A DNA stretch of 10,744 nt from Hyphomicrobium sp. (GTDB lineage Bacteria; Pseudomonadota; Alphaproteobacteria; Rhizobiales; Hyphomicrobiaceae). Below the pieces are notes generated by a model. That model was not told the DNA's origin and did no database searches. It saw only the letters and a list, made by a program, of their open reading frames with translations. The position numbers and the translations under genes were made by a program. Shown piece after piece: positions 1-6,531 of this stretch; the first letter of the stretch is position 1, and each line of letters begins with the position of its first letter. Location: the NCBI GenBank assembly GCA_025927515.1, contig JAICLG010000090.1:1-10744 (forward strand), read 5' to 3'.

Positions 1-1
1 C

Positions 2-307
2 ACCGATACCGCGCCGGGCGATCTCTGCGTCGGCCTACCCGACTTGCGCTCGCGGCTGAAGGCCCTACCCATGGCTTCGATCGAAACCCCTGACGACGCG
101 CTGTTGCGTGCCGTTTTGGTAAAGCTGTTCGCAGATCGCCAATTGAGTGTCGAACCTCACGTCATCGATTATGTTCTCGTTCGAATGGAACGATCGATGT
201 CCGCGGCAGAACGGTTCGTCACCGAGGCGGACCGTCAGGCTCTCGTGCGTCAACGTCGCGTCACCCGGGCAATCGCGGCAACGGCGCTCGACGTCCTGGG
301 TTATTGA
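2..307 (+). CDS. hdaA: HdaA/Hda-like DnaA paralogue, C-terminal part (5' truncated by window edge)
   Basis: The reading frame is open from base 2 to the TGA at 305-307, giving 101 visible residues; the start lies before the window. The visible protein has the AAA+ sensor-1/lid pattern of the Hda family: a GLPDLRSRL segment, then PDDALLRAVLVKLFADRQL, then a helical lid with VRMERS and, near the end, VTRAIAATAL. It stops where DnaA would continue into its DNA-binding domain IV, so this is an Hda-type regulator and not DnaA itself. From the family, Hda proteins work with the DNA-loaded sliding clamp to stimulate ATP hydrolysis by DnaA and limit re-initiation. The frame also contains an internal TTG and ATG (44, 71), but the conserved sequence begins upstream of both, so neither is the start. 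ppk follows 57 bp downstream, an order I recall from other Hyphomicrobiales. The Walker motifs lie outside the window and cannot be checked. Confidence 0.85.
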   Translation, partial: TDTAPGDLCVGLPDLRSRLKALPMASIETPDDALLRAVLVKLFADRQLSVEPHVIDYVLVRMERSMSAAERFVTEADRQALVRQRRVTRAIAATALDVLGY

Positions 308-323
308 GCAAAGCGCCGCTGTC

Positions 324-352
324 TTGTGGTCGCGGAGCAATTTAAGTGTAAG
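324..352 (+). promoter_or_regulatory. Possible weak sigma70-type promoter for ppk
   Basis: TTGTGG at 324-329 and TGTAAG at 347-352 are separated by 17 bp in the short gap after hdaA. Three of six and four of six bases match the consensus, so the match is weak. A start near 359 would leave about 5 nt before the ATG at 365 and about 40 nt before the in-frame ATG at 398. ppk could equally be read through from hdaA. Confidence 0.22.
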
Positions 353-364
353 CTCGCAGATTGA

Positions 365-2566
365 ATGAGTGGTCGATTTTCGGAGCCCACCCCGATTATG
401 GCAACGGCAAAAAGCAGAACCGCCAAAACGAATATTCAAGAGGTCCCACAAGGACCCGATCGCTTTTACAATCGCGAGCTGTCCTGGCTGCAATTCAATC
501 GCCGCGTTCTGGAGGAAGCTGCCAATCAGCAGCACCCAACGCTTGAGCGTTTGCGCTTCCTGTCGATTGCCGCAGCAAATCTCGATGAATTCTACATGGT
601 CCGAGCGGCGGGCGTGTACGGCCAGGTCCGCGCCGGCATTACGACGTTATCTCAGGATGGCTCGACGCCGATGCAGCAGCTCGCTGCAATTAATAAATTT
701 GCCGCCAAGCTCGTGGCTGACGAGCAGGCCCTCTGGCAGTCGATCAAGAAAGATCTCGCCGTGGCGGGCCTCTCGGTATTGCAGGCCGACGAGCTCGATG
801 CCCCTGAGCGAGATTGGCTTGAAAAACTCTTCCTGACGCACATTTTTCCAATTCTGACGCCGATTGCGGTCGATCCTGCGCATCCGTTTCCGTTTGTGCC
901 CAACAAGGCGATGACGATCGTCGTCGAGCTGGTCCGGCCGTCGGACGGCAAAGCGATGAACGGTCTGATCCCCATACCGGGACAGCTTGAACGGTTCATT
1001 CGCCTCGAAGCCAATCCGGCAAGGCCGAAAGAAATCCGTTTTGTCCGACTTGAAAGCGCCATCGGGCTTTTCATCGGCGAATTATTCTCGGGCTTCGACA
1101 TCAAGAGCCAGGGAGCGTTTCGCGTCCTCCGTGACAGCGATATCGAGCTTCAGGAAGAAGCCGAAGATCTCGTCCGCTCCTATGAAAGCCAGCTGAAGCG
1201 CCGTCGCCGTGGCAACGTGATCCGCCTCGAAATCGAGACGCGCTTGCCTGTGCGACTGCAAAAATTCGTCATCGAAGAACTCGAAGTCCGGGATGAAAGC
1301 GTATTCGTCAAGGACGGCATTCTCGCGCTCGCCGATACCTCGCAACTGATCGTCGCCGATCGCCCGGATCTCATGTTCAAGCCGTTTCCGATACGCTTTC
1401 CGGAACGCATTCGGGAATTCAGCGGCGACTGCTTCGCCGCCGTGCGCAAGAAAGATATCGTCGTCCACCACCCTTATGAAAGTTTCGACGTCGTCGTTCA
1501 GTATTTGCGCCAGGCCGTTGCCGATCCGAACGTCATGGCGATCAAATGGACGCTTTACAGAACGTCGCGCGATAGCCCGATCATTCAAGCGCTCAAGGAA
1601 GCGGTAGAGGCGGGCAAGTCCGTCACGGCCGTCGTCGAGTTGAAGGCGCGTTTCGACGAAGCGGCGAATATCCGGTGGGCGCGCGACCTCGAAAGTGCAG
1701 GGGTTCACGTCGTCTATGGTTTTACGGAACTCAAGACGCACGCCAAGCTCGGGCTCATTGTCCGGCGTGAAGGCAGCGAGCTGACGACGTACTGCCATAT
1801 CGGTACGGGGAATTATCACCCGCAGACAGCGCGCGTTTACACCGATCTTTCTCTTTTCACCACCGACCCGACGATCGCCCGCGATATCACGCGCATATTG
1901 AACTTCGTCACGGGCTACGGTGAACCCATCGAGCTTGAATGCATGGCTGCGAGCCCACACGGCATCCGCAACCGGATTATGACACACATTGCGGAGGAGA
2001 TCAGAAACGCCAAAGCCGGCAAGCCATGCGGCATCTGGTGGAAAATGAACGCACTCGTCGATGCGCAGATCATCTCCGCGCTTTATGACGCAAGCGCCGC
2101 GGGCGTGCCGATTGATCTTGTCGTGAGGGGCGTCTGCTGCCTCCGGCCGGGTATTCCGGGTCTTTCAAGCAACATCCGCGTAAAAAGCATCGTCGGGCGT
2201 TTCCTGGAGCACGCGCGCATTTACTGCTTCGCCAATGGGCAACCCTTGCCTTCCCCTGATGCGGCCGTCTACATCAGCTCGGCCGATATGATGCCACGCA
2301 ATCTCGACAGGCGTGTCGAGGCCATGGCGCCGGTCAAGAACCCGACGGTGCACGAGCAGGTGCTCAATCAGATCATGGTTGCGAATTTGAGAGACAATCA
2401 GCAGAGCTGGCGGATAAATCCCGATGGTAGCGCGACCCGGATACAGCCCGGCCCTGGAGAAGAAGTCTTCAACGCGCATAAGTACTTCATGACCAATCCT
2501 TCGCTTTCAGGCCGCGGACAGTCCCTCAAGGAGAGTTTTCCGCAGCGCTTTCGCAAGCCGGGCTAG
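365..2566 (+). CDS. ppk: Polyphosphate kinase 1 (PPK1)
   Basis: This 733-residue protein is a full-length PPK1, which reversibly transfers the gamma phosphate of ATP onto inorganic polyphosphate. It opens with the family signature RFYNRELSWLQFNRRVLEEA (about residues 32-51), and the NLDEFYMVR motif follows. The C-terminal half has the phospholipase D-like catalytic domains. His459 in the THAKLGLIVRREG motif corresponds to the autophosphorylated His435 of E. coli. His616 in LEHARIYCF corresponds to His592, and Arg399 in KWTLYRTS to Arg375. All three are shifted by 24 relative to E. coli, so the core aligns without gaps there. The CHIGTGNYHPQTARVYTDLSLFT block is intact. No truncation is visible. 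The start is uncertain: ATG 365 lacks a good ribosome binding site, and the in-frame ATG at 398 (codon 12) has a GGAG at 382-385, about 12 nt upstream. ppx begins 14 bp after the stop, which suggests one transcript. Confidence 0.97.
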   Translation: MSGRFSEPTPIMATAKSRTAKTNIQEVPQGPDRFYNRELSWLQFNRRVLEEAANQQHPTLERLRFLSIAAANLDEFYMVRAAGVYGQVRAGITTLSQDGSTPMQQLAAINKFAAKLVADEQALWQSIKKDLAVAGLSVLQADELDAPERDWLEKLFLTHIFPILTPIAVDPAHPFPFVPNKAMTIVVELVRPSDGKAMNGLIPIPGQLERFIRLEANPARPKEIRFVRLESAIGLFIGELFSGFDIKSQGAFRVLRDSDIELQEEAEDLVRSYESQLKRRRRGNVIRLEIETRLPVRLQKFVIEELEVRDESVFVKDGILALADTSQLIVADRPDLMFKPFPIRFPERIREFSGDCFAAVRKKDIVVHHPYESFDVVVQYLRQAVADPNVMAIKWTLYRTSRDSPIIQALKEAVEAGKSVTAVVELKARFDEAANIRWARDLESAGVHVVYGFTELKTHAKLGLIVRREGSELTTYCHIGTGNYHPQTARVYTDLSLFTTDPTIARDITRILNFVTGYGEPIELECMAASPHGIRNRIMTHIAEEIRNAKAGKPCGIWWKMNALVDAQIISALYDASAAGVPIDLVVRGVCCLRPGIPGLSSNIRVKSIVGRFLEHARIYCFANGQPLPSPDAAVYISSADMMPRNLDRRVEAMAPVKNPTVHEQVLNQIMVANLRDNQQSWRINPDGSATRIQPGPGEEVFNAHKYFMTNPSLSGRGQSLKESFPQRFRKPG

Positions 2567-2580
2567 GGCGGGACCTCACC

Positions 2581-4116
2581 TTGACGCGTTGGAAGGAAAT
2601 CTCGGGTGCCAATGAGCGCACCGCGGAAATGGAGCCGATCGGCATCATCGATATCGGCTCGAACTCCGTGCGCCTCGTTGTCTATGAAGGCGCCGTTCGC
2701 GCTCCGACCCCGGTATTCAACGAAAAGATACTCTGCGGACTCGGCCGGTCGGTCGCAACGACAGGAAATCTCGGGAAAGAGGCCGTCGAGCGCGCTCTGG
2801 CGGCGCTGGCTCGCTTTCGCGTCATCACCCACATTCTAAGCGTCAAGAATATACGAGTGATCGCCACCGCCGCCGTACGCGACGCTCGCGATGGACACGA
2901 CTTCATCGAGAGCGCCGAGCGTATTTTGGGGGACGCGGTAGAGGTGTTGTCCGGCGATAAGGAAGCACGGCTCGCAGCCCAGGGCATCATGATGGGCTTC
3001 GTCGATGATGATGGCATCGCCGGCGACCTCGGTGGCGGCAGCCTTGAACTCGTCGACCTTGCGCGAGATCGTCTCAACGAAGCGGCGTCCTTGCCGCTCG
3101 GCGGGCTTCGGCTCATCGACACGACCGGCAACAAGATCGAGCGCGCGATCGATATTATCGATGGAACGCTGGAGAGCCTGAAGTGGCTCACCAATGGCCA
3201 AGGGCGCACGTTCTACGCCGTCGGCGGAACGTGGCGGTCGCTTGCAAAACTGCACATGGATCAAATCCGCTACCCCTTGCGGGTGATGCAGGGCTACACG
3301 CTGTCCGCTCGCGAGGCCCTCGATCTCTGCGAGCAGTTTCGCAAGGCGAAGAAGCCATCAGACATTCCGGGCATGGCGGGAATTGCGCGGGCACGGCGCG
3401 AGCTATTGCCATTCGGAGCATTGGTGCTTGAACGTCTTATCAAGCACATGCAGCCCCGCCAGATCGTCTTTTCCGTGTTCGGCATCCGAGAGGGTTTGAT
3501 CTACGGGCTATTGCCGCCGCACGAGCAAGCGCGCGATCCGCTCATGAGCTTCTGCGAGGACTACGCGGCTTTGCGCTCTCGCTCGGTCGAGTGCGCCTGG
3601 GAGCTTTGCCGGTGGACGGACCTCCTCTTTGGCGATCCGGCACTTGAGGAAACACCCGCCGAACGCCGTCTTCGCCACGCTGCATGCCTCCTGTCCGACG
3701 TCGGCTGGCGTGCGCATCCGGACTACCGTGGCGAGCAAAGCCTCAATACCGTCGCACATGCCGGCCTTGGGGGCGTCGACCACCAGGGCCGTATCTTTTT
3801 AGCGCTTTCCGTTTTCCACCGGCATGAGACGTCCGACGGCAACGGCGACCAGCTTTCGGAACGGCTGCGAAGCCTCGTCAGCAAGCGGGTTCAACGCCGT
3901 GCTCGCATCCTTGGGGCGGCGCTCCGGGTGGCTCATATGCTCTCGATCGGCCAAGCTGGCATAATCGACCAGACGCCATTGGCGTACGAAAACGGAACCC
4001 TCGTTTTGACCATTCCTCCGGCCTATGCCGCCCTCTACGGCGAGAGATTGCGTCGCCGCTTCGACGTTCTGGCCGACCTCCTGGGTAAAAAAGCAAAAAT
4101 TAGGATAAGCGGGTAA
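2581..4116 (+). CDS. ppx: Exopolyphosphatase, Ppx/GppA family
   Basis: This 511-residue protein belongs to the Ppx/GppA phosphatases of the ASKHA fold, which remove terminal phosphates from polyphosphate and, in some members, hydrolyse pppGpp. The first phosphate-binding loop is DIGSNSVRLVVYEG (from Asp24). The second is GDLGGGSLEL (148-157). The glutamate in DKEARL (Glu128) fits the catalytic Glu121 of E. coli Ppx. A C-terminal HD-like helical domain follows, with HAACLLSDVGW from His366 and a later FHRHE. The length is close to the 513 aa of E. coli Ppx, so this is the long two-part form. Two starts are possible: TTG at 2581, 14 bp after the ppk stop, or ATG at 2629 (codon 17), four codons before the first conserved strand. 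Neither has a convincing Shine-Dalgarno. The pairing with ppk supports polyphosphate over pppGpp as main substrate, but sequence alone cannot separate these. Confidence 0.95.
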   Translation: MTRWKEISGANERTAEMEPIGIIDIGSNSVRLVVYEGAVRAPTPVFNEKILCGLGRSVATTGNLGKEAVERALAALARFRVITHILSVKNIRVIATAAVRDARDGHDFIESAERILGDAVEVLSGDKEARLAAQGIMMGFVDDDGIAGDLGGGSLELVDLARDRLNEAASLPLGGLRLIDTTGNKIERAIDIIDGTLESLKWLTNGQGRTFYAVGGTWRSLAKLHMDQIRYPLRVMQGYTLSAREALDLCEQFRKAKKPSDIPGMAGIARARRELLPFGALVLERLIKHMQPRQIVFSVFGIREGLIYGLLPPHEQARDPLMSFCEDYAALRSRSVECAWELCRWTDLLFGDPALEETPAERRLRHAACLLSDVGWRAHPDYRGEQSLNTVAHAGLGGVDHQGRIFLALSVFHRHETSDGNGDQLSERLRSLVSKRVQRRARILGAALRVAHMLSIGQAGIIDQTPLAYENGTLVLTIPPAYAALYGERLRRRFDVLADLLGKKAKIRISG

Positions 4117-4135
4117 AAGAGGCAGTACGCCTCGC

Positions 4136-4160
4136 TTGTGACGTAAGAAATTCTGATAGA
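4136..4160 (+). promoter_or_regulatory. Possible weak promoter upstream of the J-protein gene
   Basis: TTGTGA at 4136-4141 could be a -35 element, with GATAGA (4155-4160) or TAGAGT (4157-4162) as -10, but the spacing is only 13-15 bp. It lies in the 80-nt gap between ppx and the J-protein start. A CTTG-type -35 also recalls alphaproteobacterial RpoH promoters, but I see no matching -10, so a heat-shock assignment is not supported. Confidence 0.18.
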
Positions 4161-4196
4161 GTGCAGGCACAAGCTCGCAGGACAAAGACAGCCTCC

Positions 4197-5111
4197 ATGG
4201 CGGAAGACCTCTACGACATCTTGGGCGTCTCACGGCGCGCGACAGACGAGGAAATCCGCAGTGCATTTCGCAAATTGGCGAAGGCCAGCCATCCGGATGT
4301 CAATCCCGGTAATAGCAGCGCAGCGGAACGCTTCAAAAAAATCACCGCCGCGAACGATATTCTGAGTGACCCTGAAAAACGCCGCCAGTACGACGCCGGG
4401 GAAATCGATGCCAAGGGCGACCCTCGACGGCCCTTTTGGGGACACGCCGGTGCGGGCGCGGGCCGCCGCGGGGCGCAGGCAGCCCGTGGGGCGGCAGGAG
4501 GCGGCTTCGAGGATTTCAGCTTTTCCGATATCTTTTCCGACGTTTTCGGTGGGTCGGGCGGTCGTCGCGAGAGCTATGGCTTTGCAGCGCGCGGGCAGGA
4601 TCTGCGATACTCGCTTGAGGTCGATTTTCTCGAAGCCGTGCTCGGCGCAAAAAAGCGCGTCACGCTTCCCGATGGCGGCGTGCTGGATCTTGCAGTGCCC
4701 GAAGGCGTAACGGATGGCCAGGTGCTGCGCCTCAAGGGCAAAGGCACGCAGGGATCGCACGGACAGGAGCCAGGCGACGCCTTGGTCGAAATCAAAGTGC
4801 GGCCTCATGCCGACTATAGACGCGAAGACAACGATATCCTTCTTGAGCTGCCCATAACGATCGACGAAGCGGTGCTCGGCGGCCGTGTCGAAGTTCCAAC
4901 GCCGAGCGGGCGTGTGCAACTCACGCTTCCCAAAGGCACGAGTTCCGGCAAAACGTTTCGCCTCAAAGGCAAAGGCGTGCGAACGAAATCGGGCGTTGGA
5001 GATCAGCTGGTCACGGTCAAGATCGTGCTGCCGCACGATATCGACGAGAGCTTGTCCTACTTCTTTTCGGAATGGCGGCAGAAGCACGGGTACGACCCTG
5101 GCCGCCGCTAG
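4197..5111 (+). CDS. DnaJ-class co-chaperone, CbpA type (J domain, no zinc finger)
   Basis: This 304-residue J-protein should stimulate the ATPase of DnaK and hand over unfolded clients. The J domain fills residues 1-70: it begins MAEDLYDILGVSRRATDEEIRSAF as short statements of the family pattern would predict, carries the essential HPD at 32-34, and ends in DPEKRRQYD. A Gly/Ala-rich linker follows, then FEDFSFSDIFSDVFGG, a G/F-like segment. Two beta-rich C-terminal substrate-binding domains carry the repeated pattern LRLKGKG / FRLKGKG. There is no CxxCxGxG zinc finger, and the whole protein has no cysteine. That makes it the CbpA (class B) type and not canonical DnaJ. I chose ATG 4197 over an in-frame GTG at 4161 because the J-domain helix I begins right there. 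The ribosome binding site is weak (AGGAC about 13 nt upstream). It is 80 bp behind ppx and converges on rnd. Confidence 0.93.
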   Translation: MAEDLYDILGVSRRATDEEIRSAFRKLAKASHPDVNPGNSSAAERFKKITAANDILSDPEKRRQYDAGEIDAKGDPRRPFWGHAGAGAGRRGAQAARGAAGGGFEDFSFSDIFSDVFGGSGGRRESYGFAARGQDLRYSLEVDFLEAVLGAKKRVTLPDGGVLDLAVPEGVTDGQVLRLKGKGTQGSHGQEPGDALVEIKVRPHADYRREDNDILLELPITIDEAVLGGRVEVPTPSGRVQLTLPKGTSSGKTFRLKGKGVRTKSGVGDQLVTVKIVLPHDIDESLSYFFSEWRQKHGYDPGRR

Positions 5112-5118
5112 GAGGACC

Positions 5119-6279
5119 TCAGTCCGGCCGCGCGGCGGGGATGGCTCGGACCTCACCTTTCACGAGCGTCAGCGCCAGTTCGCCCCGCTTGAGCTTGAGC
5201 GCGGCTTCTCCGAACAGGGCCCGCCGCCAGCCCTGCAAGGCCAGGATATCCGCCTCGTCGGACGTCGCAAGCTGTTCGAGGTCTTCGCTGTCGGCGATGA
5301 TGCGCGGCGCAACGCCGTGCTCAGCGGCGGCCGCCTTCAAGAGCACTTTCAAGAGTTCCAGCGTGGCGCTCGCTTCGGCGGAGAGGGCTTCATTGCGTTC
5401 GATCTTGGGCAGCGTCTTCGGATCGCGCGCCAGCCCGACTTTGACCGCTTCCAGGATTTCTTTTGCGCGCTGGGACCGGGCAAACCCGTCGGAGAGCGTC
5501 CGCAATTGCCCAAGGGCTTCCGCGCTCGCCGGGATCTGATTGGCGATATCATAGAGCGCGTCATCGCGAAGAACCCGGCCGCGGGGCACATCGAGAGACT
5601 GGGCTAGCCGTTCCCGCCACGCCGCGAGTTCAAGGAGGACGGCGAGCGATTTTCGACCTTTGACCCTCAATTTAAGCCGTTGCCAGGCGTTCTCGGGCGA
5701 GGTGTCGTAGGTGGCGGGATTGATGAGGATAGCCATCTCTTCCTGCAGCCACGGTGTTCGTTCCGTCTTCTCGAGCATGTCCTTCAGATAGAGGTAGACG
5801 TTCCGCAGATAGGTCACATCGGCAAGCGCGTAATCCAGCTGCTTCGACGAAAGCGGCCGACGGCTCCAATCGGTAAACCGCGAACTCTTATCGAGGTCCG
5901 TGCCCGTCGTCTTTTTTACCAGGTTCACATAGCTGATGCTGTCGCCGAAGCCGCAGACCATCGCCGCGACCTGGGTATCGACGACCGGCGCCGGCACGAT
6001 GCCGGCCTTGAGAAATATGATTTCGATGTCCTGCCGAGCGGCATGGAAAACCTTGACCGTCGAGGTGTCGGCCATCAGCCGGTAGAAGGGCGCGAGATCG
6101 ATTCCCGGCGCTAGCGGGTCGACAATCGCCTCCGCCTCCGGCCCCGCCAGTTGAATGAGGCACAGCAAGGGCCAGAACGTCTGCTCGCGCAGAAATTCCG
6201 TGTCGACGGCGACATAATCACTTCGGGCGAGCGTTTCGCAAAGTGCGGTCAGCTCCGCTGTGGTTGTAATAGTCTGCAT
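5119..6279 (-). CDS. rnd: Ribonuclease D
   Basis: The gene runs on the minus strand from ATG at 6279-6277 to TGA at 5121-5119 and encodes 386 residues. RNase D is a 3'-5' exoribonuclease that trims tRNA precursors and other structured RNAs. All DEDD-y catalytic residues are present: Asp26 and Glu28 in AVDTEFLRE, Asp84 in HAARQDIEI, and Tyr150 with Asp154 in DYALADVTYL. After the exonuclease domain, the HRDC helical region is recognisable around residues 200-290 (LAAWRERLAQSLDVPRGRVLRDDAL), with a further helical tail. The size is close to that of E. coli RNase D (375 aa). An in-frame ATG 20 codons upstream (6339) is possible, but the family normally begins right at the ITTTAEL strand, so 6279 is preferred. 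No Shine-Dalgarno precedes it, and the best promoter leaves almost no leader. The 3' end faces the J-protein gene across 7 bp. Confidence 0.95.
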   Translation of the reverse strand: MQTITTTAELTALCETLARSDYVAVDTEFLREQTFWPLLCLIQLAGPEAEAIVDPLAPGIDLAPFYRLMADTSTVKVFHAARQDIEIIFLKAGIVPAPVVDTQVAAMVCGFGDSISYVNLVKKTTGTDLDKSSRFTDWSRRPLSSKQLDYALADVTYLRNVYLYLKDMLEKTERTPWLQEEMAILINPATYDTSPENAWQRLKLRVKGRKSLAVLLELAAWRERLAQSLDVPRGRVLRDDALYDIANQIPASAEALGQLRTLSDGFARSQRAKEILEAVKVGLARDPKTLPKIERNEALSAEASATLELLKVLLKAAAAEHGVAPRIIADSEDLEQLATSDEADILALQGWRRALFGEAALKLKRGELALTLVKGEVRAIPAARPD

Positions 6280-6288
6280 TGAGGCACG

Positions 6289-6317
6289 CCTATAGCGTAA
6301 TGATTTTCCGTTGTCGC
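6289..6317 (-). promoter_or_regulatory. Candidate rnd promoter with very short leader
   Basis: On the minus strand, GCGACA (6317-6312) and TATAGG (6294-6289) are separated by 17 bp; each matches four of six consensus bases. TATAGG is preceded by GC, giving GCTATAGG, close to the GCTANAWC -10 described for Caulobacter. Transcription would begin at about 6281-6283, only a few bases before the rnd ATG at 6279. Confidence 0.35.
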
Positions 6318-6428
6318 CATCAGCTTGGTCGCGGCTCAATCTGCACGCGATTCGTGGCCACGCTAGAGAGCAGGCCGAATTGCTCTCATCCGGCTATAAG
6401 GGCCGCCTGCCGCCCCTGGTGGGGTCTG

Positions 6429-6451
6429 CAATCCGCCCTCCGGGCGGATTG
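6429..6451. repeat. Perfect 10-bp GC-rich palindrome with 3-nt loop upstream of aspS
   Basis: CAATCCGCCC (6429-6438) is followed by TCC and then by its exact reverse complement GGGCGGATTG (6442-6451). In RNA this would form a very stable hairpin. No T-run follows on either strand, so it is not a simple Rho-independent terminator. A smaller CCCC-TGGT-GGGG hairpin (6413-6424) lies just upstream, and extra CCGCC and GGCGG copies (6403-6407, 6410-6414, 6451-6455) allow alternative pairings. It sits in the divergent rnd-aspS gap, 80 bp before the aspS start. Confidence 0.75.
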
Positions 6452-6459
6452 GCGGAACC

Positions 6460-6490
6460 TTGACTTTCGACCGTCCCCGTGCGCTTTTCC
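6460..6490 (+). promoter_or_regulatory. Possible aspS promoter
   Basis: TTGACT at 6460-6465 is a five-of-six match to a -35 element. The downstream GCTTTTCC (6483-6490) is a poor -10 at 17 bp spacing. An alternative is TATAAG at 6395-6400, a five-of-six match to -10 preceded by GC, but it lacks a properly spaced -35. If the upstream site is used, the palindrome at 6429-6451 is part of the mRNA leader; if the downstream one is used, it is not transcribed. Confidence 0.25.
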
Positions 6491-6531
6491 GCGGCGATTT
6501 CCACCCACATCGAGCAAAGGGTTTTCCGGCC

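Noticed and set aside
4105..4140. Stem-loop GAGGC-AGTAC-GCCTC after the ppx stop as a terminator
   Set aside because: Only a 5-bp stem and no T-tract follows; too weak to call a terminator, and read-through into the J-protein gene stays possible.
6400..6531. T-box riboswitch in front of aspS
   Set aside because: No T-box sequence (UGGN-type bulge with the conserved 14-nt element) or specifier loop is visible, and T-boxes are very rare in proteobacteria.
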